A stretch of 64,000 bases of DNA, taken from positions 1 to 64,000 of the forward strand of contig CABUSR010000006.1 in NCBI GenBank assembly GCA_902494245.1. The letters run 5' to 3'. This stretch comes from an uncultured Collinsella sp. (GTDB taxonomy: Bacteria; Actinomycetota; Coriobacteriia; Coriobacteriales; Coriobacteriaceae). Both the position numbers and the translations under genes were made by a program. Of this stretch, positions 32,352-41,156 are shown one piece after another. Position 1 is the stretch's first letter. Each line of letters starts with the position of its first letter. Under the pieces are notes generated by a model, which was given only the letters and a program-made list of their open reading frames with translations, was not told the origin of the DNA and did no database searches.

Positions 32352-35234
32352 CTAAATAAACACGTCGACGAGGATGGGCATAAGGTTGAGCAGGCCAAAC
32401 ACCAGCGCCACGCCCCATCCGAGCCTAAAGCAGCTGCGCCAGGTGCTGCGTGCGAAGGTGTTGTCGATCAGGACCTCGACAAAATACGTCGCGGCCATCA
32501 CGACCAGGGCTACAACCCAGCTCACGGGGTTGTCCCAAACAAAGAACATGCCCACCCACATCAAAAACAGCACGGTCTCGCACCAGTGCATAAGGGTCAT
32601 CTTGGCCAGCGTGCCGCCGCTCATCTCGGTGGCGACGCCCTGGACGATCTCCTGATGCGCGTGATGCGAGTACGAAAGGTCAAACGGCGACTTGCGCAGC
32701 TTGATGGTGAGCACCGCGAGCAGCGCGAGGAAAATGGGCGCGCTGTACACGATGATGGGGGCCGACTGCCCCGTCACGGCGATGGAATCGAAGCTGTCGG
32801 TGGCAAGGTACAGGCCCACGCTCATCAGCAAAACGGCGGGCTCGTAACTCATGACCTGCAGCAGCTCACGGTCGGCGCCGACCTGGGCAAACGGGCTTTG
32901 CGTCGAGGCGGACGCCAACACCACAAAGATCGCAGCGAGGGTCACCATAAAAGCGCACAACAGCGTGTTGGAACCCGACACAAAGATGCCGCCGCCCACC
33001 ACGGTAAAGATGAGCGCGCACGCCATGTAGGTATCGTCCATGGTGTTTACGCTGGCGGGGGCCTTGCGCAGCAGCTTGGCCACATCGTAGAAAGGCTGGA
33101 GCAGGCGCGGGCCCACGCGGCCCTGCATGCGGGCCGAAAGTTTGCGGTCAACGCCGTCGATCAGGCCGCCCACAAGCGGCGCCAGTAAGGCAAATGCCAC
33201 GGTGCCAATAAAAATGCCCACGACGCCCGAACCTTCAAAATACTTGCCGCGCAGCACCGAGGGCGCACTCATGGCAAGTCGCTCGGGCCCAATCCACGCG
33301 CAACACAGCAGCGCAAACAAGATAATGCTGCAGCACACGACGCTACCCGCGGGGCCAATACGCTTCTCGCCAAGGGCGTCCTCCGAGTACCAATTGCGCT
33401 TTTCGGCCTTCACCTCGTGTCCCATCGAGCCGCGGAAATGGCGATATTTGTCGGTCCCCACGCCCGAAAGGTACACGTTGACGTGCGGTTTGTTGCTCAC
33501 GCGGAATGAAGTCAGCAGCACCACGGCGATAAACGCCACGATAACCACCATCAGGTACATGGCGTCCTTGCCAATAACGTACGGCACGCGGCCAAACACC
33601 ATGGCCAAGTAAGGCGACACCAGACCGCTCGAGATAACCGGAAACGCCACGCAGCACAGAATCAGCAGCGCGGCGATGGTGTTGAGGGTCATCCATTCGG
33701 TCTTGTGGACATTGACCTCAACGTTTTGAGCCGTGGGGTCGACACCCGAAAGCTTGGCAAGCCACTTGCCCCAGAAGAAGAACGTCGCGGCCGAGCCAAA
33801 GGCCAGCACCATGATCATGAGCACGTTGCCAGTCTGCGCGAACGCCACCAGGGCGCCCCACTTGGACACGAGCATGCCAAACGGCGCCACAAACATGCCC
33901 ATGATGCCCAGCATCATCAGACGAGTCAGGTGCGGCATGCGGCTGAACATACCGTCCATGTCCTCGATATTGCGGCTGCCGATATGATGCTCGGCCGTGC
34001 CCACGCACAGGAACAGCAGCGACTTGGCCACCGTGTGGAACAGGATCAGGAAGATGGCCGCCCATACGGCCTCGGGCGCGCCGACACCCAGGCAGGCACT
34101 AATGAGGCCCAAGTTGGAAATGGTGGAGTACGCGAGGACGCGTTTGGCGTTGCTCTGCGAGATGGCCATGAGGGCAGCGAGCAAAAACGTGATGGCACCC
34201 ACACTCGTGACCATAAAACCGGTCACAGGATAGATAGCATAGAGCGGGCTCAGCTTGACCATCAGGAACACGCCGGCTTTGACCATGGTTGACGAGTGCA
34301 GCAGGGCGCTCGTGGGCGTGGGGGCAACCATAGCACCGAGCAGCCAAGTGTGGAACGGCATCTGTGCGGCCTTGGTGAGCGCGGCGAGCGACAGCAGAAC
34401 GACCGGCATCACCAGCAGCGCGGATTGCGCGGTTCCGGCACCGGAAAGCTCGATCATTCCCGAGATGGTCAGCGGCATGCCGTTAACGTGCAAGAACATA
34501 AGGCCCGCCAAAAACGCGATGCCGCCCAGCATATTGAGGATGATCTGGGTAAAGGCGTTTTTAATGGCCTCGGGCGTGCGCGTGTAGCCAATCATAAGGA
34601 ACGAGCACACGGTGGTGATTTCCCAGCCGCAGAACAGCCACTCAAGGTTGTCGCTCGTCACGATGACGAACATGGCCGAGAGGAACAGGAACATAAGCGC
34701 CAGGAACTGCGGGCGACGGTCGGGCGCGGTCTGCCCGCGCAGTGCGGCCTCGTGCTCGTCATGGGCCTGGAAGTCCTTCATGTAGCCCAGGGCATACACG
34801 CAGATTAGGCTGCCGACGATACCGACGGCGAGGACCATGATCACACTCATGTAGTCCAGGTAGAGCGGCGTCGCCGTGACGGCTTCGGCCGCGGGCAACG
34901 TCATGGCTGCAAAGGCGAGCGAGCCCACCAGCTGGACTATGCCGAGCACCGTGGTGAGCGCGTTCCTATATTTGTACGCGTTGTACAGGATGACGGCGCA
35001 CAGGATGACGTCGATAACGGAGCTGATGATCGAGAGCACATGCGAGGTGCCGGGGGCAACCTCAAAGCTCTGCGGACCCGTACCAAAAAACATGACGGCG
35101 ACTACAACTGTCACCGCCATAATAATGCCGGAGCCTATGAGCCCTACCGCATCGCGGGCTCGCTCACCGCGCGCGAGCAGCATACCCAGCGCCGGTACCA
35201 GCGGAAACAGGGTAAGGAAATACAGTAGCGTCAT
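32352..35234 (-). CDS. Fused Ech hydrogenase membrane subunits A+B (NuoL-like antiporter + NuoH-like)
   Basis: The 960-aa integral membrane protein. Residues about 1-580 are a proton-conducting NuoL/M/N-HyfB type antiporter subunit, with LFCGWEITTVCSFLMIGY (TM5 Glu), HTWLLGAMVAPTPTSALLHS and a Lys in LMVKLSP. After a soluble-looking joint (about 595-635), residues about 645-960 are a complete NuoH/EchB subunit (MQGRVGPRLLQPFYDVAKLLRK, GADRELLQVMSYEP, SYSHHAHQEIVQG). In Ech and Hyf operons these are two genes; here one frame runs through both with no stop. It is first in the operon, with GGGGGAG before the ATG. Its role is coupling H2 chemistry to H+ or Na+ translocation. Confidence 0.9.
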   Translation of the reverse strand: MTLLYFLTLFPLVPALGMLLARGERARDAVGLIGSGIIMAVTVVVAVMFFGTGPQSFEVAPGTSHVLSIISSVIDVILCAVILYNAYKYRNALTTVLGIVQLVGSLAFAAMTLPAAEAVTATPLYLDYMSVIMVLAVGIVGSLICVYALGYMKDFQAHDEHEAALRGQTAPDRRPQFLALMFLFLSAMFVIVTSDNLEWLFCGWEITTVCSFLMIGYTRTPEAIKNAFTQIILNMLGGIAFLAGLMFLHVNGMPLTISGMIELSGAGTAQSALLVMPVVLLSLAALTKAAQMPFHTWLLGAMVAPTPTSALLHSSTMVKAGVFLMVKLSPLYAIYPVTGFMVTSVGAITFLLAALMAISQSNAKRVLAYSTISNLGLISACLGVGAPEAVWAAIFLILFHTVAKSLLFLCVGTAEHHIGSRNIEDMDGMFSRMPHLTRLMMLGIMGMFVAPFGMLVSKWGALVAFAQTGNVLMIMVLAFGSAATFFFWGKWLAKLSGVDPTAQNVEVNVHKTEWMTLNTIAALLILCCVAFPVISSGLVSPYLAMVFGRVPYVIGKDAMYLMVVIVAFIAVVLLTSFRVSNKPHVNVYLSGVGTDKYRHFRGSMGHEVKAEKRNWYSEDALGEKRIGPAGSVVCCSIILFALLCCAWIGPERLAMSAPSVLRGKYFEGSGVVGIFIGTVAFALLAPLVGGLIDGVDRKLSARMQGRVGPRLLQPFYDVAKLLRKAPASVNTMDDTYMACALIFTVVGGGIFVSGSNTLLCAFMVTLAAIFVVLASASTQSPFAQVGADRELLQVMSYEPAVLLMSVGLYLATDSFDSIAVTGQSAPIIVYSAPIFLALLAVLTIKLRKSPFDLSYSHHAHQEIVQGVATEMSGGTLAKMTLMHWCETVLFLMWVGMFFVWDNPVSWVVALVVMAATYFVEVLIDNTFARSTWRSCFRLGWGVALVFGLLNLMPILVDVFI

Positions 35235-35415
35235 ACCATCACTCCCCCATGCAAAAACGCTGCAATTGTTTAACGTTATAGCTCAATTGAGGAGTAGCGG
35301 CGGCAGGTTTTCGGTCAACTGGGGAGTTTTAGGCGTACGGGGCAAGGAGTCTGTCCGCATTGGAGTAGAGGGGCGGCAAGAAAAATGCGCCCCTGTGGGC
35401 GCACCATCCCGTTCG

Positions 35416-35811
35416 CTATTCCGCCTTTTTAACGCGCGGCTTGCGACCGCGCGGCTTATCGACCAGTGCGGACTCACCGCTCTCGCGGTACTGACGGCAC
35501 CAAGCCTTGACCGAAGACTCGCTGGGAATCTTGTGCTTGATCATGGCCTCGCGAACCGTCAAGCCGTTTTCCAGACGGTCCTTAACCACAGCGAGCTTTA
35601 CGTCGTACGAATAGGTGTGATGATGCGAACCGGCATTGAGAACGGCGTCGGCACCGCCCACGGCATACGCGCGGGCCCACTGACGAGCCGTGGCCTGGGG
35701 AATGCCAAGCTCCGCAGCGAGGGCGCGATGACCGACCCCCTCTTGGAGGATCTCGACGGCGCGCTGCCTAACCTCGGGCGCATGCGTGCGAGTCCTAGTT
35801 GCTTCCGACAT
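35416..35811 (-). CDS. Orphan double-HTH protein related to IS3-family OrfA
   Basis: The 131-aa protein has two helix-turn-helix units (about 10-55, RALAAELGIPQATARQWARA; about 68-112, VREAMIKHKIPSESSVKAWC) and a basic tail GRKPRVKK. This is the layout of IS150-type transposase OrfA. No OrfB with a DDE domain and no terminal inverted repeats lie next to it, so it is either an IS remnant or a domesticated DNA-binding protein. ATG 35811 is used; GTG 35820 is in frame. A good promoter lies upstream. Confidence 0.6.
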   Translation of the reverse strand: MSEATRTRTHAPEVRQRAVEILQEGVGHRALAAELGIPQATARQWARAYAVGGADAVLNAGSHHHTYSYDVKLAVVKDRLENGLTVREAMIKHKIPSESSVKAWCRQYRESGESALVDKPRGRKPRVKKAE

Positions 35812-35861
35812 ACCTGCCACTTCTTAGCCTTAACCGTTAATCTGCCTTCTTACGTGCAAGT

Positions 35862-35890
35862 TAGATAGTAGCATTTTACTGTTTGCTCAA
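35862..35890 (-). promoter_or_regulatory. Promoter of the orphan HTH gene
   Basis: On the minus strand TTGAGC (35890-35885) and TATCTA (35867-35862) are 17 bp apart, 50 bp before the start codon. The rest of the AT-rich 35821-36155 spacer shows no gene. Confidence 0.5.
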
Positions 35891-36143
35891 AGCAGTTAAT
35901 TAAAGTAGACGCGACGTTATCTGGGCATTTGGCACCAAATTACGACATTTCTTTATCGATTATTTACGCTGGTAGCTGACTCGCAGCTAATCGTCATTCG
36001 CTTGTCAACAAAATTGGCATCTCTTTATGTCCTTTGGTATAGAGGATATAGTTATTAACCCCTCCCCCAATAATTTTGAGTGATCAGCGAGGCAGTAGAC
36101 GTCCTCACTCCTCATGATTACCGCGCATTGCCATCCACCGGAG

Positions 36144-36184
36144 CAAAACAAAAGGGCGGGACCTGCTGCGCTTGCAGGCCCCGC
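36144..36184 (-). terminator. Rho-independent terminator of the enoate reductase gene
   Basis: The stem GCGGG-CCTGC / GCAGG-CCCGC (36156-36184) is followed on the minus strand by a T-rich run (CCCTTTTGTTTTG), 75 bp after the stop. Confidence 0.8.
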
Positions 36185-36259
36185 ACCGGTTGACACCCGA
36201 CGGGACACAGCCGGGCGAGACGAATCCGTGCTACCGCCCCGCCTGGCCGCGATGCTCAA

Positions 36260-38290
36260 CTACAGCTCGTTGGCCGCGTGATACGCCGTGCGGATGGCGC
36301 TCGCAATGTCGGCGGTGCGCTCGCCCGAGCAGTCGCCCACGCAGGTCACGGGCACCGTCACGCCATCCAGATCAAACGCGTTGGCCTTGGAGCCCACGGC
36401 CATCACCACGTAATCGCAGGCGATCTTTACCGGCTCCTCGGCGCCGTCCTCGGTGGTGCGAATGGCCTCCACGCCCTCGTCGGTAATGGCGGTCAGGCGG
36501 GTCTTAACGTGCTGCTCCACGTTGTGCTCTGCAAAGTCGCTCATGATCAGCGGCAGAATGGTCTCGGACTCGCCTGCGGCAATCTTGTCGAGCATCTCGA
36601 CAATCGCCACCTCGCAACCGTGCTGCAGCAGGTACTCGGCAGTCTCGGTGCCCACCAGGCCGCCGCCAATGACAGCGACGCGGCCCGTAAGCTCCACCTT
36701 GCCGGCCAGCACGTCCCAGCTCGAGACAACCTTGTCCGAATCGGCACCCGGAACGGGGATGACCACGTCGTGCGCGCCCACTGCCACAATCGCGGCGTCG
36801 GCGGCGTTGAGATCCGCGGGGCTGGCGGCATGGTTGAGTTCAACTTTCACGCCCAGGCCGGGCAGAATCTTCTCGTAGTACTCGACCGAGCGCATGATCT
36901 CATCCTTACGCGGAGGCGCGGCCGCCAGCACAATCTGGCCGCCCAGATGATCGCTCGCCTCGTAGACGGTCACGTCGTAGCCGCGCTTGGCCGCCACGCG
37001 CGCGGCCTCCAGGCCGGCAATACCGCCGCCCACCACGGCAATCTTCTTGTCGCCCTCGCCCGGCTTGATAGCGATGGTCGCCTCGTCGCCGTTCTCGGCA
37101 TTGAGCACGCACGAGATGTACTTGCGGTTTTGAATCGCGTCGACGCAGCCCTTGTTGCAGTTGAGGCACTCGCGGATGGGCTCGCCCGTGGCGGCCTTCA
37201 GCGCAATGTCGGGGTCGCACATGAGCGAACGGCCATAAGCGATGATATCGGCGGAGCCGTCTTCCAGAATCTTCTCGCCGGCCTCAACCGAGACAACGCG
37301 GCCGACGGTTGCCACCGGCACGGAGACCAGGGCCTTGACGCGCTCGGCCACGGGCAGCGTCCAGTTGTAGGGCATGGCGCCCATGGGCGGAATGGTGTCG
37401 CCCATGTTGCCGGTGTGGTTGGCCTGTGCGACCTGAATCATATCGATGCCCGCGCCCACGAGCAGCTTGGCAAACTCGCAGGCCTCGTCGGGCTGCAGGC
37501 CACCCTTGCCGCGCGGCGTGCCGTCGGGGTTCTCCATGATCACGGGGAGCTTGTACTCCACCATCAGCTGCGGCGCGGCTTCCTTAATGGCAGCGACGAC
37601 CTCCAGCGCGTAGCGAACGCGGTTCTCGAACGAGCCGCCGTACTCGTCGGTGCGCTGGTTGAGGATGGCCGAGCACAGCGAACCTACCAGGCGGTCGCCG
37701 TGGACCTCGATGGCATCGATCCCGGCCTGCTGCGCGCGAGCGGCCGAGGCGGCGATAGCCTCCTTGATCTGGGTGAGCTGCTCCACACTCGCCTCGTTCA
37801 CAAAGTGCTGCATGTCGTGGTGCAGCTTGGCGTAGGCCTGGTTGCGGATCTCGTTGGACTCGGCCATCTTGGCGGCAAAGGTCTCCTCGTCGCCGGCGGC
37901 CTTGGCCTCCTGCGCGGCCTTGGCGGCGGCCATGGATCCCATGACCATGCGGCCGACACCGGGCACGTCGTACTCGGGGTGGAACAGCTGCAGCGCGACC
38001 TTGGCGCCGTGCTTGTGGACGGCATCGGCCAGGGCCTTAAACGTGGGGATTTGGGCGTCGGTCGCCAGCTTGGGCGTGGGGCTTGCGGTCATGACGGGAG
38101 CAACGTCGCCGATGACGATGTAACTCACGCCGCCACGGGCCAAGCGCTCGTAAAAAGCCAGGCTGCGCTCGCCAATGGAGCCGTCACGCTCCTCGTAGCC
38201 GGTGGTCAGCGGCGGAAACATAATGCGGTTTTTGAGCTCAAGGGGGCCAACCGTAATGGGCTGAAGCAGCTTGGATGCAGGTGCGGTCAT
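36260..38290 (-). CDS. Old-yellow-enzyme-type enoate reductase (2,4-dienoyl-CoA reductase/BaiCD-like)
   Basis: The 676-aa flavoenzyme has an FMN-binding TIM barrel (about 8-365), a [4Fe-4S] motif C-x2-C-x3-C-x11-C starting CLNCNKGC (about 373), then FAD (GGGIAGLEAA, about 418) and NAD(P) (GGGLVGTETAEY, about 550) domains. This is the architecture of FadH, BaiCD and BaiH enoate reductases of anaerobic gut bacteria. The usual substrates are alpha,beta-unsaturated acyl or steroid compounds; the actual substrate cannot be told from sequence. ATG 38290 has AGAGGA 8 nt upstream. It is a single gene with its own terminator. Confidence 0.88.
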   Translation of the reverse strand: MTAPASKLLQPITVGPLELKNRIMFPPLTTGYEERDGSIGERSLAFYERLARGGVSYIVIGDVAPVMTASPTPKLATDAQIPTFKALADAVHKHGAKVALQLFHPEYDVPGVGRMVMGSMAAAKAAQEAKAAGDEETFAAKMAESNEIRNQAYAKLHHDMQHFVNEASVEQLTQIKEAIAASAARAQQAGIDAIEVHGDRLVGSLCSAILNQRTDEYGGSFENRVRYALEVVAAIKEAAPQLMVEYKLPVIMENPDGTPRGKGGLQPDEACEFAKLLVGAGIDMIQVAQANHTGNMGDTIPPMGAMPYNWTLPVAERVKALVSVPVATVGRVVSVEAGEKILEDGSADIIAYGRSLMCDPDIALKAATGEPIRECLNCNKGCVDAIQNRKYISCVLNAENGDEATIAIKPGEGDKKIAVVGGGIAGLEAARVAAKRGYDVTVYEASDHLGGQIVLAAAPPRKDEIMRSVEYYEKILPGLGVKVELNHAASPADLNAADAAIVAVGAHDVVIPVPGADSDKVVSSWDVLAGKVELTGRVAVIGGGLVGTETAEYLLQHGCEVAIVEMLDKIAAGESETILPLIMSDFAEHNVEQHVKTRLTAITDEGVEAIRTTEDGAEEPVKIACDYVVMAVGSKANAFDLDGVTVPVTCVGDCSGERTADIASAIRTAYHAANEL

Positions 38291-38428
38291 GGACATTCCT
38301 CTCTTGTAGGCGCGGCGGCGATGTTGCCGCGTAGTTGTCTAGAGGATATGGCATGGGAATACAACAGCGCAACGGAAATCGGCGGACAGCAGGTAGCGGC
38401 AGGTGGATGGGGCAGGGCGGCCCGTCGG

Positions 38429-38568
38429 TTTGTCTCAATCTGTAACAGTTACGCGGCAAAACTGGGTCTTACTGTTACAGATCGAGACAAACACGACCCA
38501 ACCCACCGGTATATCTCGATCTGTAACACCTAGCCGCCCAAATCGGGTCTAGATGTTACAGATCGAGA
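38429..38568. repeat. Tandem pair of palindromes built on TGTTACAGATCGAGA
   Basis: Palindrome 1 has arms 38429-38449 and 38471-38491 (ACTGTTACAGATCGAGACAA, 20 of 21 positions matching). Palindrome 2 has arms 38514-38528 and 38554-38568 (TCTCGATCTGTAACA / TGTTACAGATCGAGA, perfect). There are thus four copies of the 15-mer in alternating orientation between the enoate reductase gene and the tRNA attachment site. No gene is visible here. Confidence 0.8.
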
Positions 38569-38623
38569 TTTTGTTTGAAAGGCCGAGAATTGAACCGAAG
38601 AAACAGTCCCGGAATAACAAAAA

Positions 38624-38648
38624 AGCTCGCCGGCTAGGCCGACGAGCT
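38624..38648 (-). terminator. Original tRNA terminator, now separated from its gene
   Basis: The minus-strand hairpin AGCTCGTCGGC / GCCGGCGAGCT has a 3-nt loop and is followed by TTTTTTGTTATT. It sits just past the tRNA 3' remnant at 38658. It must have ended the tRNA transcript before the element inserted. Confidence 0.75.
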
Positions 38649-38650
38649 GC

Positions 38651-38702
38651 AAGTTCTTGGTCGCGGGGGCAGGATTTGAACCTACGACCTCCGGGTTATG
38701 AG
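38651..38702. repeat. Attachment site attL (tRNA 3' remnant)
   Basis: A 52-bp sequence identical to 43774-43825. It includes the last 45 nt of an initiator tRNA, from the anticodon loop to CCA (38658-38702), without the 5' half. Confidence 0.95.
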
Positions 38703-38845
38703 AGTGCTTTATATTATTCTGTCCTGCAAATCTAATAGCTCTTCTTTCATGTGATAACATGGTATTTGAGCTGCTGTTTTGTTCATACAGTTCATATGGT
38801 TGCGTAATGTTTAATCATTCAGTTAGTTCTTTAGAATCAGCTGTT

Positions 38846-38874
38846 TGCTACATGATTGCTACAACGCTGCTACA
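38846..38874 (+). promoter_or_regulatory. Left integrase arm-type sites (3 x TGCTACA at 11-bp spacing)
   Basis: TGCTACA occurs at 38846, 38857 and 38868, exactly one helical turn apart. The order of spacers (TGAT, ACGC) is mirrored at the right end (43690-43719). Confidence 0.6.
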
Positions 38875-38909
38875 AATACGAATATGAAATGTTCTTGAAG
38901 GGTTTGGCT

Positions 38910-40121
38910 ATGGGCACGCTTTACTACACAGGGCAAGAGTTGCTAGAGGATAAAAAACGCGGCAAGTTTCGCGGGCGGCTGTCATACCGTGACACCAACA
39001 ACAAACGCCGATATATAACGCGCACGCTAAACGCCACGGGCAAGCGGGCTGCTAACGCAGAGCTAGCAGCATGGCGGCAAGAAAAAGAACGGGAACATAG
39101 CGAAAGCCTTGACCGCAACGGCGGCATATCGTTACCCGCGGCAGATACGCCCATATCCGATTATGTGTCCCAATACATAGACGCAAAGGAGCGGACTAAA
39201 GCTATTGAACCGTCAACCATAAGCAGCTATCGCGATTCGCTGCGGTATATAGCCGCAACTTTTAGCGAAACACGAATAAAAGATTTACAGCCTATTGATG
39301 CTGAAAAATGGATAGCCGAGCTTGTTAAGGAAGACCGTTCACCCTCCACTATAGGAAAGGCTTTCAGGCTGCTAAAGATGGTTCTTAATAACGCTATCGC
39401 TACGGGCGTTATTGACAAGAACCCGCTATCCCTTGTTAAGCCGCCCAAGCGTGTCAACAAAAAGCAGGGTATCAACGCGCTAGACGAAACGGCGCTTGCC
39501 GAACTTCTCGACAAGCTAAGTCTGCTTGAGCTGTCCCCCGTTACTGTCGCGGCATACATAGCACTAAACACAGGAATACGGCGCGGGGAGGTATGCGGGC
39601 TGCAATGGCGAGACGTTGACGCGGACAATCGCGTTATATGGATTAGGCGCTCAATTGGACTCGGCAAAGGAGGTGCATATATCAAGCAGCCAAAGACCGA
39701 CAAGGCAAGAGACGTTGTTCTGCCCGACACTTTGCTAGAAGTGCTTGAGCAATGGCAGGAAAAGCAGCGGCAGACATTCGCCGATAATATGGCATCGCTT
39801 AACCCCAATTCTTTCATTCTTGGCGATGCGCTCGGGTACTACCACCCAGACAGGCTATCTAAAGACTGGGCATCTTTAACAAAGATGCTCGGCACGCGTG
39901 GCACCGAGGGGCGGCGTTTGTCTTTCCACGATTTGCGCCATACGTGGGCAACATTGGCGCTTGCCCACGGCATGGACGTTAAGACCGTCTCAAGCAACCT
40001 AGGACACGCCAACGCAGCAATGACGCTGAACGTATACGCAAGTGCAGACCCAGACGCGAAGCGGCGGGCGGCGGGCATCGTAGAGTGCCTAATGAGGTGC
40101 GACCAGTCAACGAACAGGTAA
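38910..40121 (+). CDS. int: Tyrosine recombinase (integrase)
   Basis: The 403-aa integrase has an N-terminal arm-binding AP2-like part (about 1-60), a SAM-like core-binding domain (about 85-170) and a catalytic domain (about 190-395). Active-site residues visible are R in NTGIRRGEVCGL, K in QPKTDKARDV, H-x-x-R in HDLRHTWATL, H in LGHANAAMTLNVY and the Tyr of that motif. It belongs to the Tn916/phage integrase type of Gram-positive elements. ATG 38910 follows GAAGGG. It lies next to attL and is responsible for integration into the initiator tRNA gene. Confidence 0.93.
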   Translation: MGTLYYTGQELLEDKKRGKFRGRLSYRDTNNKRRYITRTLNATGKRAANAELAAWRQEKEREHSESLDRNGGISLPAADTPISDYVSQYIDAKERTKAIEPSTISSYRDSLRYIAATFSETRIKDLQPIDAEKWIAELVKEDRSPSTIGKAFRLLKMVLNNAIATGVIDKNPLSLVKPPKRVNKKQGINALDETALAELLDKLSLLELSPVTVAAYIALNTGIRRGEVCGLQWRDVDADNRVIWIRRSIGLGKGGAYIKQPKTDKARDVVLPDTLLEVLEQWQEKQRQTFADNMASLNPNSFILGDALGYYHPDRLSKDWASLTKMLGTRGTEGRRLSFHDLRHTWATLALAHGMDVKTVSSNLGHANAAMTLNVYASADPDAKRRAAGIVECLMRCDQSTNR

Positions 40122-40154
40122 GTACGTTTCTATACCTAGAAAGGACATAGCAAC

Positions 40155-40376
40155 ATGGATAAACAGAGCAAAGCACTGATAACGTTCAACGATGAACCAG
40201 AGGATGCTATTTCAGCCCAAAATGGCGCGGCGTGCCTGCTGAAAATGCTTGCAGGCGCAGCCGATGCGGGCATATGCCCAGACAATCACGTTGGCGATGC
40301 TTACTATACGCTGGGCGCTGTTATCGAAGCCGCAACGCACAAACTAGGAGAGACAGTTTTCAGCAGCGACAAATAA
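40155..40376 (+). CDS. Small hypothetical protein of the element
   Basis: A 73-aa soluble protein that I do not recognise. It follows the integrase gene by 33 nt with AAAGGA before the ATG, and is followed by a terminator. The composition is acidic and it has no membrane segment. Possible roles are a regulator of the integrase or a plasmid-type small protein; none is supported by a motif. Confidence 0.65.
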   Translation: MDKQSKALITFNDEPEDAISAQNGAACLLKMLAGAADAGICPDNHVGDAYYTLGAVIEAATHKLGETVFSSDK

Positions 40377-40384
40377 GCGCCCCA

Positions 40385-40430
40385 GCCACCCTATACGCCC
40401 GATATGGCAACTCTATAGGGTGGCTTTACT
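40385..40430 (+). terminator. Terminator after integrase and small ORF
   Basis: The stem GCCACCCTATA / TATAGGGTGGC (11 bp, perfect) is followed by a T-rich run. A second palindrome ACCCTATAGGGT with the same bases sits at 40443-40454. Confidence 0.7.
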
Positions 40431-40460
40431 CTTTGTATAGCGACCCTATAGGGTGCCAAT

Positions 40461-40610
40461 ACAGATAAGAACAGATAAGACTAGATAACAGCAGCCCGCC
40501 ACGCTTGCGCCTTTAGGGGCAAGCGCGAGCGCGGCGGGCGTGCAACTTTATTAGAAGAAAAGAAGACGGCAAGCATTGTTGAAAACTGGTTGAAAACCTG
40601 TTGAAAACTT
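40461..40610. repeat. Iteron-like direct repeats
   Basis: Two sets are visible. ACAGATAAGA occurs twice with a third variant CTAGATAACA in tandem (40461-40490). After a GC-rich hairpin (GCCCGCC / GGCGGGC, about 40493-40540) come three tandem 11-mers GTTGAAAAC(T/C)(G/T) at 40578-40610. An AT-rich stretch follows. The layout resembles a replication origin or a recombination/excision control region. The 40377-40937 spacer otherwise shows no convincing gene. Confidence 0.55.
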
Positions 40611-40937
40611 GTTTTAGCACACCGAGTTATGAAGTCCATATGTTAATCAAAAACTCATTTACACACTTTAGCGTAATAAAAAAGCGCTGGTAAACATACC
40701 TTTAAGGGTTAACCCAACCTAAAACCATCGCTTTAGTAATTACCCGAGGTCACATATTACGTTTTGGCGAGTCTCTTTTAATCACGCCCGCTGCTGATTC
40801 AATCTTTTCTGAATGATATAGCTTATTAAATTGCCTATTGGCGTATTCGTTTGCTAGAAGCCCATAGAACGCTTTCATGTTTATATAGCCCCATCGAATC
40901 GCGATTCGTCCAACTCGGCACGTTGAAAGGGGCACTA

Positions 40938-41144
40938 ATGAAAAGCACCGAGCGGCAAGAAGCACCGCGCAACTTAAAAGACCTTCAAGAGCTTGTAACC
41001 GTTAAGCAGGTTGCAGACTGCTTGCAAATCTCAAAGGGCACTGTTTACAACCTTGTTAAAGATGGGCAGCTGTCGGCGGTAAGGATTCGCGGAAATATGA
41101 TTCGTCTTAACCGCGACCAAGTGTGTCGATATTTCGGTTTATAA
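40938..41144 (+). CDS. Excisionase-like HTH protein
   Basis: The 68-aa protein is a MerR/Xis-type winged HTH (VTVKQVADCLQISKGTVYNL, then a wing VRIRGNMIRLNRDQV). The family includes excisionases and recombination directionality factors of integrative elements. ATG 40938 is preceded by AAAGGGG at 7 nt; longer starts lack a ribosome binding site. It begins the rightward gene set of the element. Confidence 0.75.
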   Translation: MKSTERQEAPRNLKDLQELVTVKQVADCLQISKGTVYNLVKDGQLSAVRIRGNMIRLNRDQVCRYFGL

Positions 41145-41156
41145 CGGGCGGCGGCT

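Noticed and set aside
33400..33430. Frameshift or assembly error joining the two Ech membrane subunits.
   Set aside because: The reading frame is continuous and the joint is coherent hydrophilic sequence with normal codon use. I keep it as a real fusion pending read checks.
38658..38702. A second tRNA gene at the left attachment site.
   Set aside because: Only the 3' half is present. The 5' half is missing, so it is an attachment-site remnant, not a gene.
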